Of a stretch of 64,000 nt of DNA, positions 1 through 10,522 are shown one piece after another. The notes under the pieces are model-generated. The model worked only from the letters and a program-made list of their open reading frames with translations. It had not been told where the DNA came from and made no database searches. Made by a program: the position numbers and the translations under genes. Each line of letters starts with the position of its first letter. Within the stretch, counting starts at the first letter, position 1. The stretch comes from Meconema thalassinum (taxonomy: Eukaryota > Arthropoda > Insecta > Orthoptera > Tettigoniidae). The stretch spans positions 296,462,526-296,526,525 of the forward strand of contig OX336388.2 in assembly GCA_946902985.2 (NCBI GenBank), read 5' to 3'.

Positions 1-1
1 C

Positions 2-1702
2 AAGAAAGTTAATTATAAGGAGGTTGATAGCGGTAGCGATGTTGAGAGCGTAGAGAATAATACCAAGATGTCGGAGGTAAATCTTGAGAGTAATCCTGAA
101 AATAATCCTGAGGTTAACCCTGACACGAATTCAGAGGAAAATCTCGAGACGGATACAGAGGTACATCCTGAGACTAGTGGTAGTCTAGAGAAAGAAAAGT
201 CTATAGAGATTCCTGAAGATCCATTAACTGCGCTCATAAGGCAGATGAGTAGAGATTTAAGTGCGAAATTTGATGAAAGTATGAATAAAAATAGTGAAGA
301 GAATAAAAGAAATTATTTGGAATTCAATGGTAAATTTGAGAAATTAGATAAAGATATGAATAAAAATAGTAAGGAGATGAGAGAAGAGATGGGTAGGCTA
401 AATCAAGATATGAGTGAAAAATTAAATAAGCATAGTCAGGAGTTCAATGTTAAATTTGAGAAATTAGAAAAGAATTGTCAGGAGTTGAATTTGAAGCTTG
501 ATAAGAATAGTCAGGAAATGAGAGAAGAGATGGGTAGACAAAATCAGGAAAGTAGGAAGGAATTTAATGAGAAGTTTGAACAATTGCATAGAAATAGTAA
601 AACGATCAACCAAAAGCTGGAAGAAAATAGTAAAAAGCTAGACAGTGTGGTTAAGGTAAATGAAGGATTGAGTAAGAAGTATGATATGCTACAGGAAAGT
701 ATTCAGGGGGTAAAACAGGAGATCAGAGGTGAAATTAAGGAAGTGGTAGAGAAGAAGGCTAAAGATATGGTTGAAAAAATAGATAAACAATTAGAAGCAG
801 TAGAAAATCAAATTAAGGAAGTTGAGATAGAAGTTAATAAGAAAGTAGAATCAGTAAAGACAGCCTTTCAGGAGATTTTAGATGAAAGTAGATCTGAGTC
901 CGAGGAAATTTTAGGTAAAGGTTTTAGCAAATTGATAGAAGCGGAAACTAGGCAGATGAGAGAAGATTTTGGGGATAAGATTAAGGTATTGAGAAATGAA
1001 TTAATGGATAAAGAGAGTAATTTTCAAGAAATGGAGGCGAGATTAAAGAAGCAGATAAGGGAGGAAGGAAATAAGGATAGAATGAAGTATTTAAGTAGTA
1101 TGAGAGAGACTGAACTGCCTAAGTTTTCAAACAAACAGGGGTGTCCTATGCAGTTCATGAATCAGGTGGAGGATAGATTTAAAGAAAGGCTAAAGGATGG
1201 TCAAATTGAATGGAAGATGGTAGTAGAGCTATTGGACCAGGCTTTTATAGGAGATACTAAGGGATGGTTTTTAGTGTACAAGCATACCTTGATAAATTTT
1301 GAAGATTTCAAAAGTAAATTTATTGAAAAATATTGGAATGAGGATATCCAATCACAAATGAGACAGATTATTAATTCTGGCAGGTATCAATCTGGGGAAG
1401 GGAGTAATATGACTGATTACTTTCTAGAGTATGTACTCATATGTAAACATCTTGACGGGATGAATCAAGATGGGGATGTGATAAGGCTTCTCCTCAGGCA
1501 TTTCCCACCCAAGGTAAACGTGGCTGCTTGTATGCAAATGATCACTACAATACAGGAATTAGAGGGATTGTTAAGCAGATTCGATGCACTCGAAGATTCA
1601 TACGATATGCCCATATTACAGAATAATCCTGAAAATAATTATTATGATAATAATCAGCAGAATTATAATGGCAGGGGCCAATATCAGAATAGTAGATGGT
1701 AA
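2..1702 (+). CDS. Gag-like protein of LTR element, open at the window start
   Basis: The frame is open from base 2, so the ATG at 68 need not be the start; the true N-terminus is probably left of the window. From the ATG it gives 544 residues. Residues about 1-60 are acidic and rich in E/N/P. Residues about 70-350 are a long charged coiled coil with repeated heptad-like blocks (KFEKL, EEMGR, NSQE). Residues about 365-510 match the Retrotrans_gag pattern (PKFSNKQG, W...F...F..KYW, F.EYVLICKHL, LLLRHFPP). The C-terminal tail is rich in N/Y/Q. No CCHC knuckle is visible. Family knowledge: such Gag proteins form the particle that packages element RNA. No pol follows in any frame. Confidence 0.75.
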   Translation, partial: KKVNYKEVDSGSDVESVENNTKMSEVNLESNPENNPEVNPDTNSEENLETDTEVHPETSGSLEKEKSIEIPEDPLTALIRQMSRDLSAKFDESMNKNSEENKRNYLEFNGKFEKLDKDMNKNSKEMREEMGRLNQDMSEKLNKHSQEFNVKFEKLEKNCQELNLKLDKNSQEMREEMGRQNQESRKEFNEKFEQLHRNSKTINQKLEENSKKLDSVVKVNEGLSKKYDMLQESIQGVKQEIRGEIKEVVEKKAKDMVEKIDKQLEAVENQIKEVEIEVNKKVESVKTAFQEILDESRSESEEILGKGFSKLIEAETRQMREDFGDKIKVLRNELMDKESNFQEMEARLKKQIREEGNKDRMKYLSSMRETELPKFSNKQGCPMQFMNQVEDRFKERLKDGQIEWKMVVELLDQAFIGDTKGWFLVYKHTLINFEDFKSKFIEKYWNEDIQSQMRQIINSGRYQSGEGSNMTDYFLEYVLICKHLDGMNQDGDVIRLLLRHFPPKVNVAACMQMITTIQELEGLLSRFDALEDSYDMPILQNNPENNYYDNNQQNYNGRGQYQNSRW

Positions 1703-4667
1703 GAACTGTGATATGCCAGAGAAAGTAGTGATGCAAATTTATATTACCGATAGTTACTGTTCCGTATGACTTAAATATTAAGTAATGAAGTGTTATAGGA
1801 TTTAACAGAGGTAGATAAGAAACCTGCTGTGTGTAATTTTAATTCAGTCGTGAAGTTAGGATGGTAAGGGGCGCGTAGTGCCTACGCTTATTGATTTAGA
1901 TTGACTAAAATCATTTAATTTGGAAGACAAAGGTTGTCGTGCTATTGAGCAATGCAGGTAAGTTGAATGTAGGTCCTTAAACTGCAGGTAAGTTGGATGA
2001 AGTGAGAATTAAATTTTAAAAATAGGAAGGTTATTACATAGGTAAGTAATCGAAAGAAAGTAATAATTATTATGGCAACCATAATTAAGAATATAATGGT
2101 AATAAAGATTTAATTCAAAAGTGAGTGAAGATAAGATGATACAGTGGTAATAAAACTAGTGAGTTGAAGAATTAAGTATTGATTTAATAAAGAAGTTTCA
2201 GTTGAGGACAGCGAGGTTATCAGCGGATATATGTTGAGAAATTTAAGTGGTTTAGAATTGTTAATGGTAATGCGTTGTATGAATTAACCAACATCGGGTT
2301 GAAATGAGGAAGTAGTAACTAATTAGGACATCTGGTACTTGTTGACAGATATGTGTGTGTGTATGTGTGTATTTTCACGTAAATGGACGTGAGTTTGAAG
2401 AAGTAGGCCAACGAAGGTAATGCCGTTGAGCAATGTGGTTTTAAAGTTTTGGTAAGATGCCAAATGAAGTTTTTTAAGGAGGAAGTTTTGGTAAGATACC
2501 AAATGAAGTTGTTTTTTGAGGAAGTTTTTGGTAAGATGCCAAATGGAGTTTTAAGAAGTTTTTGGAGGATGAAGTAGGTCAGCGAGGTATATTCCGTTGA
2601 GTTATGAGTTTTTTTATGGTATCTACGGGACTACGTGAAGTTAATAAGGGAGTTTTTTTTAAGTATATATGGATGTATGCACACAAGGTAATAAGAGATT
2701 ACAAAGGTAAGATTGTCCAAGTTTTTGTTACAGTTACGCACGTTTTAAAGATATTACAAGGCTTGTTATTGAGCTAAACCACTTTGTAGTAAAAAATTAC
2801 TGATGATTAATAACGAATTAATGATGTGGTAGATCGTTGTCCTACACACAGGTTAAAATAAAGATGATAATAATAATAATTATATGGTTGGCATAATATT
2901 TTCTAGAAGTGAAAGGAATTTGTTATAATTCGATGTTTTGAGGATTTTAAAGATAAATCATTTTTTTTAGTAGACGAGAAATTAAGTTTTATTTCTGTCA
3001 TACGGAGTTAGTAAAGATAAGTTAATATTTTGAAGGAAGAATAAGTTAGTAATGTGAGATAAGTGTATACCTAAGGGGTAATAATGAAGTTTCAATTAAA
3101 GGCAGGTGTAATTTACGCATTTAATTTGGTAGAGCAGAGAGTGTCTTAACTGTGTTAGAACTCAGAACTTGCTTTATGAAGTGATTATGGGAGAATATTT
3201 GCTAATTAAGAGTGTCGGTGTTATTGACTATCAACAGGAACACTGTCATTATTTGAGGAAGACAATAGTTAGGAAAGCAAAGGGTGATGTTATTATTCCA
3301 AGGAATTAGTCGAAGCATGTAAGATTTTTTTTAGCTGAAATTTAGTGTGTTATTGGTCAGTAAGAGGTGACCTGTAACAGTAAGAAGATGTGGGATTATA
3401 CCACGAATAGGGGAGGTTTTTTGTATGTGACGTGTGATGTCACGATGAGTTTTGAGAGATTCTGGTATAGCAAGAGTGAGCTATAGTCCAGGCGGTCAGA
3501 ACAAGTAGGAAGTGGTGTTTGGAGGACACTGTACTTAATTAAGAGTTTTGAGAGAAAACTAAGGGGGGTTTTTAGGTATTCAGCATAAAGTCAAATCATG
3601 AATAGACTAAGTTCAAAGTATAAGAGCATTAATATTTTGTGGAACGAAATATTTATTCCGAGGAGTTTGTCATGTGTTTTTGTGAAATAGTTTAGTGATA
3701 TACGTAATTCAGGTATTGAGTAGTATTTTGTCCAAGTCTTAATCATTTTGTTATGGTAAGTAAGGAATGACGTTACGGTAAAGTTATATCTTGACGCTAA
3801 GTTAAATTTTATAAAGTGAACGAGAAGTCAGATTTTATGTTTATTGGTGATTTTGAAAATCCAAGTTATTGTTTTCGAGAAGTAGTGAAGAGGAATTATG
3901 GTTTTATGAGAAGTTAAGAAGTCGTGGAGACTTAGGAAGTATTAATTTGGAAGGAGGCGGCCGTGGCCTAAGAAAGAATTAAGCCACGAAGGCAGGTGAG
4001 TAGTAACTTGGATATTTAAATGAACTGTTTAATAACTGCTTTGAGGTATTTCGATGTCATTATGTATTTGGGGAAATATTTACATGTATGACATATGCAC
4101 TGAAATAGGAATTGTCTTAGGTATCTTGCTAAGTTATTTTTTTCTTCAATTATTGAAATTTTACTGCATTTGAGTAATCCCTTTATAAAGACGAAAGGAA
4201 TATTGTATTGTTTGCATCCTATTATCGTGTGCTGTAATAGTTATTATGGGTTAATCAGCTGGTATTACAACAATGTACTTCTACGCCAGACTGATATACA
4301 AAAACTACGTTCAAAAGAGATGAAGCCAAAATTGTATGTCATGCATACGATCACCGAAATATAAACGAGTGCAGCGTTGACATATATGTCAAAAATAAAA
4401 GTGAAGGGCATTTTATATGTATATTTTTTACAGCTCGTTTAATACATAAAGAAGAATGAACATTATGAACATTTGGAAGAATGAGAAATGATAGTACAAA
4501 TATGTAAAGTGAAAAGAGTATGTTCTTGTATATCTTTATGTATTGTTGAAGGGTATTATTTGTATGTTGTCGTTATGGGGGTATTAATATTTAAATTTGT
4601 ATTCATTTATGTAGGATGTGTAGTGATATAAATAATGTTACATTTTATTTTAAATTATTTATATCAG
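1703..4667. other. Internal region of the gag-only element, no coding capacity
   Basis: All six frames are broken by frequent stops over nearly 3 kb. The + strand is rich in G, A and T, with many GTAAG and TTAAG words, and I find no YxDD, DTG or HHCC motif. It may be degenerated pol or long untranslated spacer like that of non-autonomous LTR elements. A 21-bp stretch at 3949-3969 is identical to part of SINE-D copy 25594-25614. Confidence 0.55.
2447..2550 (+). repeat. Three short tandem repeats in the gag-only element
   Basis: The phrase TTTTGGTAAGATGCCAAATG occurs three times, starting near 2447, 2485 and 2524 (the second with one change, GATACC). Spacing is about 38-39 bp. Function unknown. 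Confidence 0.7.
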
Positions 4668-4674
4668 GGGCGAT
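4668..4674 (+). promoter_or_regulatory. Polypurine tract before 3' LTR
   Basis: A purine run (AGGGGCGA context, with one C) sits immediately before TGTAAC. In LTR elements such a tract primes plus-strand DNA synthesis; here it marks the LTR start. Confidence 0.55.
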
Positions 4675-5806
4675 TGTAACGATTCGATCCCATAGCTGTT
4701 ATATTTAAAGGGTTATTCATTTATTATCATGTTATTATTATTATTATTAACTAGTACATCCATGAGATGATTTTTATATCAGATAATTGTAAGCGGTTTT
4801 GATTATTATATTCAATTAGATTTTTATTAACAATTACTTGTAAAGAGACGAAGTATTATATATTGCAACAAGACTGGCGATATGGACTAACCCTGTGCGT
4901 CACAAACTGAACGACGTAGTAAGAATTTCACCACGGCAAACTGCGTCATTTTCCTGAGATGTTAAGAAACACACTATGGTGTAACCAACACGCCATTTTC
5001 TACGGTATATACGCGTCAATATATATTGCAAGTTATGAGTCAAGAATGGAGAAGGATAATAGAGAGGGAAGCTGTGACACCACGTGACAAGGAAGTCATT
5101 AGTATTTGTACCTGCAACATCGGACAAGAATGGCATTGATCTACAGCTCTTAATGAAGGAAGGAAGTTGTAACCTTGCTTTCTGGGTCCTAATGGACTGA
5201 GCACCGAGAGTCGACACTGAACGATGTCTTGCCGACATCTATATCAATACATAATGGGTTATATCCCTGATCAAGAGTCTTTCTACAGATGGCAACGTAC
5301 TTAATGAGGATATTTCATAGTAATTGAGGTATCACATCATTTTTTTAACATGAGCGACGTAACATCGAGATCACCGATCATTTCTTAAATATGACGAATC
5401 TTCGACTGGGTGAGCCAACAATTCAATAAAACTATCGTCTCTATTATAATTTAACTTCATTTAACTTTCAATTCATTTTAATATTCATTTTCTTTTAAAT
5501 AATTAATTGCCGCATTGAGTAATTTTAAATTCAATTGTGTGACTATCACTATTCTGTTTTATTAGTATTTTGTTCTTGAGTAAATAAATTCATTTCCTTT
5601 AACGTAATGCCTATTTCTTTCATTGTAGTTGGTACTTTAAGGCAATCATACTCCTTGATTAAATACGGATTGGTTAGATGACTTTGTCTCACTACGGCCC
5701 GGGTAAGTGGTTCTCGACTCTACTGCTGATAGCCGAGGTTAAATCAATAAATTTCGATTCACTATCTTAAATAGGAATCTGGCGCTCAACAACTTATTAT
5801 ATTACA
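4675..5806 (+). repeat. 3' LTR of the gag-only element (right edge tentative)
   Basis: It starts TGTAAC after the purine tract and may end at ATTACA near 5806, giving TGTAA/TTACA ends. An alternative end lies near 5780, just before TGGCGCTCAAC, which resembles a primer-binding site. An ATAAATAAA-like signal is present near 5584. Small ORFs inside are not credible genes. With no second LTR copy in the window, the edge cannot be confirmed. Confidence 0.45.
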
Positions 5807-6996
5807 CTATCACAGGTAAGGTCACACCACAGTGTATATTATTTATTCATATCATGTTTGTTTTATTGAACCACAATAGTCATCACCACGTTTAGTTAAC
5901 TCATTAAAAATGTTACAGTTGGTATATTAAATGTGTTCCTCCCAGTGGTACGTTTAGACCAACGAAGTTTCAATCCCTCCCTATATTATTCTGCTAAGGT
6001 CCCATTCCAGTTTTGTACCGAAAATAAGGTCCCATTAACACCAACCTACACATAGCCTATGGGGTGCCTACAGGTTCAGCATAACCCAATGCGTAAGCGA
6101 AACGCACTCACTTACTCTTTAAATGCCTCACAATTAAATAAATACCTTAAAACATGTATATTTACAATGAAATAATGAAAGAATGCAACACGGTAACCAT
6201 GGTAACAGAATCTCGCAGGTCCATCTATTTCTGTAAGACGCAATGCAATTCCAATTATTACATTACTGTGTAAGTTTCCAAGTTATCACTGAATCAAATT
6301 AAGCTGTAAAATTCATCAATACATACAGTCTAATGCGCTTAAGGGGGTCAAGGGGCACTCTAGATTTTTTTTCACGCGATTTTCACGTGGGAGTGTGGTA
6401 CGAAAGGTCTTTTTCACCAGACTATAAAGGGTCTCCGAAAACCACATTTAAAGGCCGTTAAATTAACAGTGTCTGTGATATTCCCAGAAAACTAACTTCG
6501 CTCTGATATACCTATGAAGGAATGACAAATCCCTAACCACTGCACCAGTAGCTGAATTGATAAAGTCTGGTTATTCATACCAAGGATAAATCAGTCATAG
6601 CATTCAGGATTGAGATTTTGCTAAGTGTAAGTTACTCTTTACAACTAGAATATTCGCGGGTGAAGCCGTGACGGGTAATGCTAGTTATTGTTAGTAGTCG
6701 GTGTTAATATACTGAATTCCTACGTTGTTTGGAGTGTTTGCTGATGATATTGCAAAATACTGGAGTGAATTATAAACTATGGTTTGAACGCCGGTGCTCA
6801 AACCCAGTGTGCCAATTTGCATTTTGAATAGGAAGAAAATAGGGGGTGATAAGGACAGAGAGTTATGACTATACCCATATATTTAGGGGAAAGTAGGCTA
6901 TATGTTCTTTCCTGAACATCTTGTTATTATTGTGTTATTATGTATTGGTGTTCGATTATTAACATGGGTTATTGTGTTGACCGATTGCAACACTGG
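5807..6996. other. Unassigned AT-rich sequence
   Basis: No gene, RNA or clear repeat boundary is recognised. Around 6655-6695 the sequence reads like the degenerate 3' end of an interspersed repeat (GCGGGTGAAGCCGTGACGGG followed by GCTAGT). Confidence 0.4.
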
Positions 6997-7008
6997 ACAG
7001 TAGAATCA

Positions 7009-7487
7009 GCGGCTTCATTGGCAGAATGCTGGGGTTCTATGCCCAAGATCGCGGGTTCAAACCCGGCCGAAGTCGTTGGATTTTTTAAGAGCGTTAAAAA
7101 TCCCTCAGTATGCCTTCCTTAGGAGGGGAAGTAAAGCCGGCGGTCCCATGTCATAGATTTATGACATGTAAAAGAACCTTCCACTAACTACACTTGTGGT
7201 AGCTAAAATTAGTAGGGTAGTTTGATAACGTTATATTAATTCCAACGTTCGCCGGCAGGTGCTGACTGCGATGACATTTAGTAGCCACGTCCGCAGCTAG
7301 GTGTCGTGGATGGTAGCATTTGTTACCTAAAGTAGGAACTACTTGAACAAAATTATCGTCTGCAGTTCTTCTACCTACAGTCATCACAATTAACACTGGT
7401 TATCAGACAGATTCTACACACACCCAAAGTACACGGGGCTACATGACTGCGTTATCGCAGCCCCTAAACTGAGGAACCAAACAACCA
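7009..7487 (+). repeat. SINE-A copy 1, full length
   Basis: 479 bp with a tRNA-like head: an A-box-like stretch near 7012-7035 and the B box GGTTCAAACC at about 7055. The body contains CATGTCATAGATTTATGACATG (partly palindromic) and the tail reads CAGCCCCTAAACTGAGGAACC. It is flanked by a 12-bp target duplication ACAGTAGAATCA (6997-7008 and 7488-7499), which fixes both ends. Family knowledge: such SINEs are transcribed by Pol III and copied by LINE machinery. Confidence 0.85.
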
Positions 7488-7727
7488 ACAGTAGAATCAT
7501 CTCGAGGATGACTGAATTCAGTTCCTTTGTGTGAACTAAAGTACAAAAGACGCTGCGGTCCTGGCGCTGACGGCTGCTAACCACTAACCTTGTTACTGTT
7601 CAAGTTGCTCATGTTAGTACTTCCTCCCGAGTTGAAACAGAGCTCACCTCCCACCACCTGAAAGCAGCGCACTTGGACTGCAACTTTCTGACTGGCGCAT
7701 TTCACTGCAAGTTACGAGGTGCGGAAG

Positions 7728-8050
7728 TTTTCAACTACCTAATGCTACTGTCAACGACACCTAGCCGCGTACTTGGCCGCCGCAACCGGTACCTGGCGGC
7801 GAACGTTGGAAATAAAAGAGCGTTAATAAAATCTAAGATACAAATGTAGCTTCACACAATTGTAGTTAGTGGAAGGATCTTTTACATGCCATAAATCTAT
7901 GACATGGGACCGCCGGCTTCACTTCCCTTTCGAAGGAAGGCATACTGAGGGATTTTTAACGCTCTTAAAATATTCCGACGACTTCGGCCGGGTTTGAACA
8001 CGCGATCTTGGGCATAGAAGCTCAGCTACCAACTACGCCACCGAAGCCGC
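7728..8050 (-). repeat. SINE-A copy 2, tail missing
   Basis: Reverse-orientation copy matching the body and tRNA-like head of copy 1. The head lies at the right end (8003-8050, B box read as GGTTTGAACA on the + strand). The left edge is approximate because the 3' tail is missing. It faces copy 1 across about 240 bp. Confidence 0.75.
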
Positions 8051-8089
8051 AAAGAAAATACAATACTTCAGTGTTGTAGCCTATTGGCT

Positions 8090-8156
8090 GATTTCTTCCT
8101 TCCTTTCTCCCTTCCTTCCTTCCTTCCTTCCTTTCTTTCTTGCTTCCTTTGTTACT

Positions 8157-8204
<48 letters not shown>

Positions 8205-8211
8205 ACTTCCA

Positions 8212-8280
<69 letters not shown>

Positions 8281-8288
8281 ACTTCCAT

Positions 8289-8324
<36 letters not shown>

Positions 8325-8332
8325 ACTTCCAT

Positions 8333-8388
<56 letters not shown>

Positions 8389-8436
8389 ACTTCCATTCTT
8401 TCATTCTTTCTTTCTTTCTTTCTTCCATTCTTTCAT

Positions 8437-8468
<32 letters not shown>

Positions 8469-8477
8469 ACTTCCATC

Positions 8478-8508
<31 letters not shown>

Positions 8509-8548
8509 TCGTTCTTTCTTTCATTCTTTCTTTCTTCCATTCTTTCAT

Positions 8549-8588
<40 letters not shown>

Positions 8589-8600
8589 ACTTCCATTCAT

Positions 8601-8644
<44 letters not shown>

Positions 8645-8735
8645 TCATTATTTCTTTCTTTCTTTCTTTCGTTCTTTCTTTCGTTCTTTCTTTCTTTCTT
8701 TCTTTCTTTGTTTCTTTCTTTGTTTGTTCGAGTAT
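8090..8735. repeat. Long (TTTC)n microsatellite with internal structure
   Basis: About 650 bp of TTTC/CTTT repeats interrupted at intervals by TTACTTCCATTCTTTC, giving a loose higher-order pattern. The several 70-240 residue ORFs here (poly-FLS on one strand, poly-KER on the other) are low-complexity artefacts. Confidence 0.95.
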
Positions 8736-9611
8736 TTGCTTGTCTATTTCCCGCAGCCTACGGTAAGTTCGAATATTTAATGGAAAACAGTGAGTTGTAT
8801 TAACAAATGGTATAAACACAATAATAATACATGCGGGGATATGCACCGAGTGGAGAAATTCTAGTAGACTATCGAGGGTAGGTCATCACACTGGACAAGG
8901 CAGCGCTTTGGGAACGAATTCGCCAACTTGCAGTAGAAAACCAATCATTACGCACGATTTATAACGAAATGTGCCTTTCCCAAATCACTGAGATACGTCA
9001 CTATGGAACGGTTCTGAAGCCAGTAAGTAACCTTCCCCTAAATGCCGATGAAGGGCTCGTCGAAGAACTGGAGAATAAAGAGCGTTGACTACAGGAATCA
9101 TGAGATCCAATAACAAGAATGCCATCCACCAAAACTGATCCAAGAAGGAAGTCTACAGTTAAATAGAGCGGCTTACAGGCACAATCCGTAAGAGACGGGC
9201 ACGATTTTATGGACAGCAACAGAGGAACGCAAGATTCATACCCAAAGGATGAGAGGTTTCTGGGTGCAAGAGGAAGCCAAATGTAACAAGACTTAACCTT
9301 TTATGCTCGTATATCTATGACTTCCCACATTAATACATTACGTTTACTCCAAGATTAACGTGTTTCAACGGAAGCAAGCAATTCTCGGATAATATCTCCA
9401 TAGACTTAAGAAATTCCATGGCCTTCTGAACATAGTCCTAAAGGTACTTTGAGCAGGCAATTCGGGGATTTACAGGTGTTTACAGGAGGTGGAAAGCGCA
9501 AACATGGTCTCGTGTAAATCAACATGTAGGCTACGGTACTCGAGTGAATATGATTGTCTTTCGGTACTTGATTTATGAAGTACTGTAAGTATCGAGATAT
9601 TTCAAAAATAT
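8736..9611. other. Unassigned sequence with a short unrecognised open frame
   Basis: Between a stop at 8879 and a stop near 9085 the + strand has an open frame of about 68 codons (includes WERIRQLAVENQSLR and EIRHYGTVLKP). It has coding-like composition but I do not recognise it. It may be a relic of a transposon ORF. Nothing else is seen before the Gypsy LTR. Confidence 0.3.
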
Positions 9612-10486
9612 TGTTACGTGCCACCCCCCTAGTGGCACTTTTGTTAACTGGATTACGGTAGGAAGCACAACACCAATTACTGCTTAAAAGGAAGCTTGTA
9701 GTTTAACGTGACCGTTAATCTTGAGATCATGAGCCAAAGGACCTCCGTTTTACGTGGAATCCGAACCACAGGACATGGCATTTCACTTCGAAAATCTCAC
9801 ATGCATTGACCGGGAATCGAACCCGGACCGCCTTGGTGAGAGGCATACAGCTAGACCGCTGAGCCACCACGCCCCCAATTACTGCTTAAAGAAATAATTA
9901 ACTTTATTGTGGCCAGAAAGATACACTACTCATCAGCAAATGCAAACAATTAGAACCTTACTCCAGTTTCCTCAAGTCTCTTCCTTGAGCGCTCTTGGCC
10001 CTTTCACTTGTCACCAAACCACAGAAGTTAAACCGTCTTAATGAGTACGGTGGCCTTGACAGAAACTACCTGCTCCTCTTCCTCTTGTACACCGACCACA
10101 GTTACTTACGATAATCCGCTACCCGCTGTTTCGCTGTCCACAAGCTGGGGAAACAATGTCACTGGATTTCGTAACTCGCACGGCACTTCGTCACCACACT
10201 TCTGTCGCACTCGCTCACAAACACACACCCACAGAAAACTCGGTCCCCTCACTGTTGAAGCCGCTTATATAGCAGGCTGGTGACTCAATGAATTCTAGAA
10301 TCGTCCAGGGCACACGGCTTCTCGACATTTCCTTCACTGGTTCACTCACGAATATTCTGGTTCATCCCTTTGTCCTAGTAGCCCTGTTGCATAAGGCGCA
10401 CGCAATACATGAGGCAGGGCACAGCCCAGCCCTGGGGCAGTTGTGACTCATGCGGCGAGCGATGACACAAACTCACAGCCGTAACA
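9612..10486 (-). repeat. Left (3') LTR of Gypsy element, contains a SINE
   Basis: Matches 15586-16232 closely but carries SINE-C copy 1 plus its target duplication, and about 30 bp missing from the other LTR (near 10386-10412). On the - strand a TATATAA box lies at 10265-10271 and an AATAAA signal at 9903-9908. The 80-residue ORF inside is shared with the other LTR and is not a gene. Confidence 0.95.
9689..9874 (-). repeat. SINE-C copy 1 inserted in Gypsy LTR
   Basis: About 186-bp tRNA-headed SINE, head at the right. On the - strand the A-box-like TGGCTCAGCGGTCTAGC and the B box GGTTCGATTCC are clear. It is flanked by a 16-bp duplication of LTR sequence, CCAATTACTGCTTAAA (9673-9688 and 9875-9890). 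It is absent from the other LTR, so it arrived after the Gypsy insertion. Confidence 0.93.
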
Positions 10487-10500
10487 CCACCCCCTTCCTA
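10487..10500 (-). promoter_or_regulatory. Gypsy polypurine tract
   Basis: On the - strand TAGGAAGGGGGTGG directly precedes the TGTTACGG start of the 3' LTR. This is the expected plus-strand primer position. Confidence 0.85.
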
Positions 10501-10522
10501 AAAGGCTGATCGTCCCGATCAA

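Larger units (their letters stand above)
1..5806 (+). mobile_element. 3' part of a gag-only LTR retrotransposon
   Basis: A gag-like reading frame (2-1702) is followed by about 3 kb without an ORF, then a purine tract (AGGGGCGA type) directly before a TGTAAC start typical of an LTR. The order gag, internal region, PPT, LTR fits the 3' two thirds of an LTR element whose left LTR lies outside the window. No protease, reverse transcriptase, RNase H or integrase motif is seen, so this looks like a non-autonomous element that depends on the enzymes of another element, or one whose pol has been lost. The right boundary is tentative. Confidence 0.6.

Noticed and set aside
4900..5238. 112-codon minus ORF
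   Set aside because: Lies inside the LTR and has no recognisable motif.
8022..8846. Several ORFs of 69-239 codons over the TTTC repeat
   Set aside because: Pure tetranucleotide translation (FLSFFLS or KERKKER); no protein evidence.
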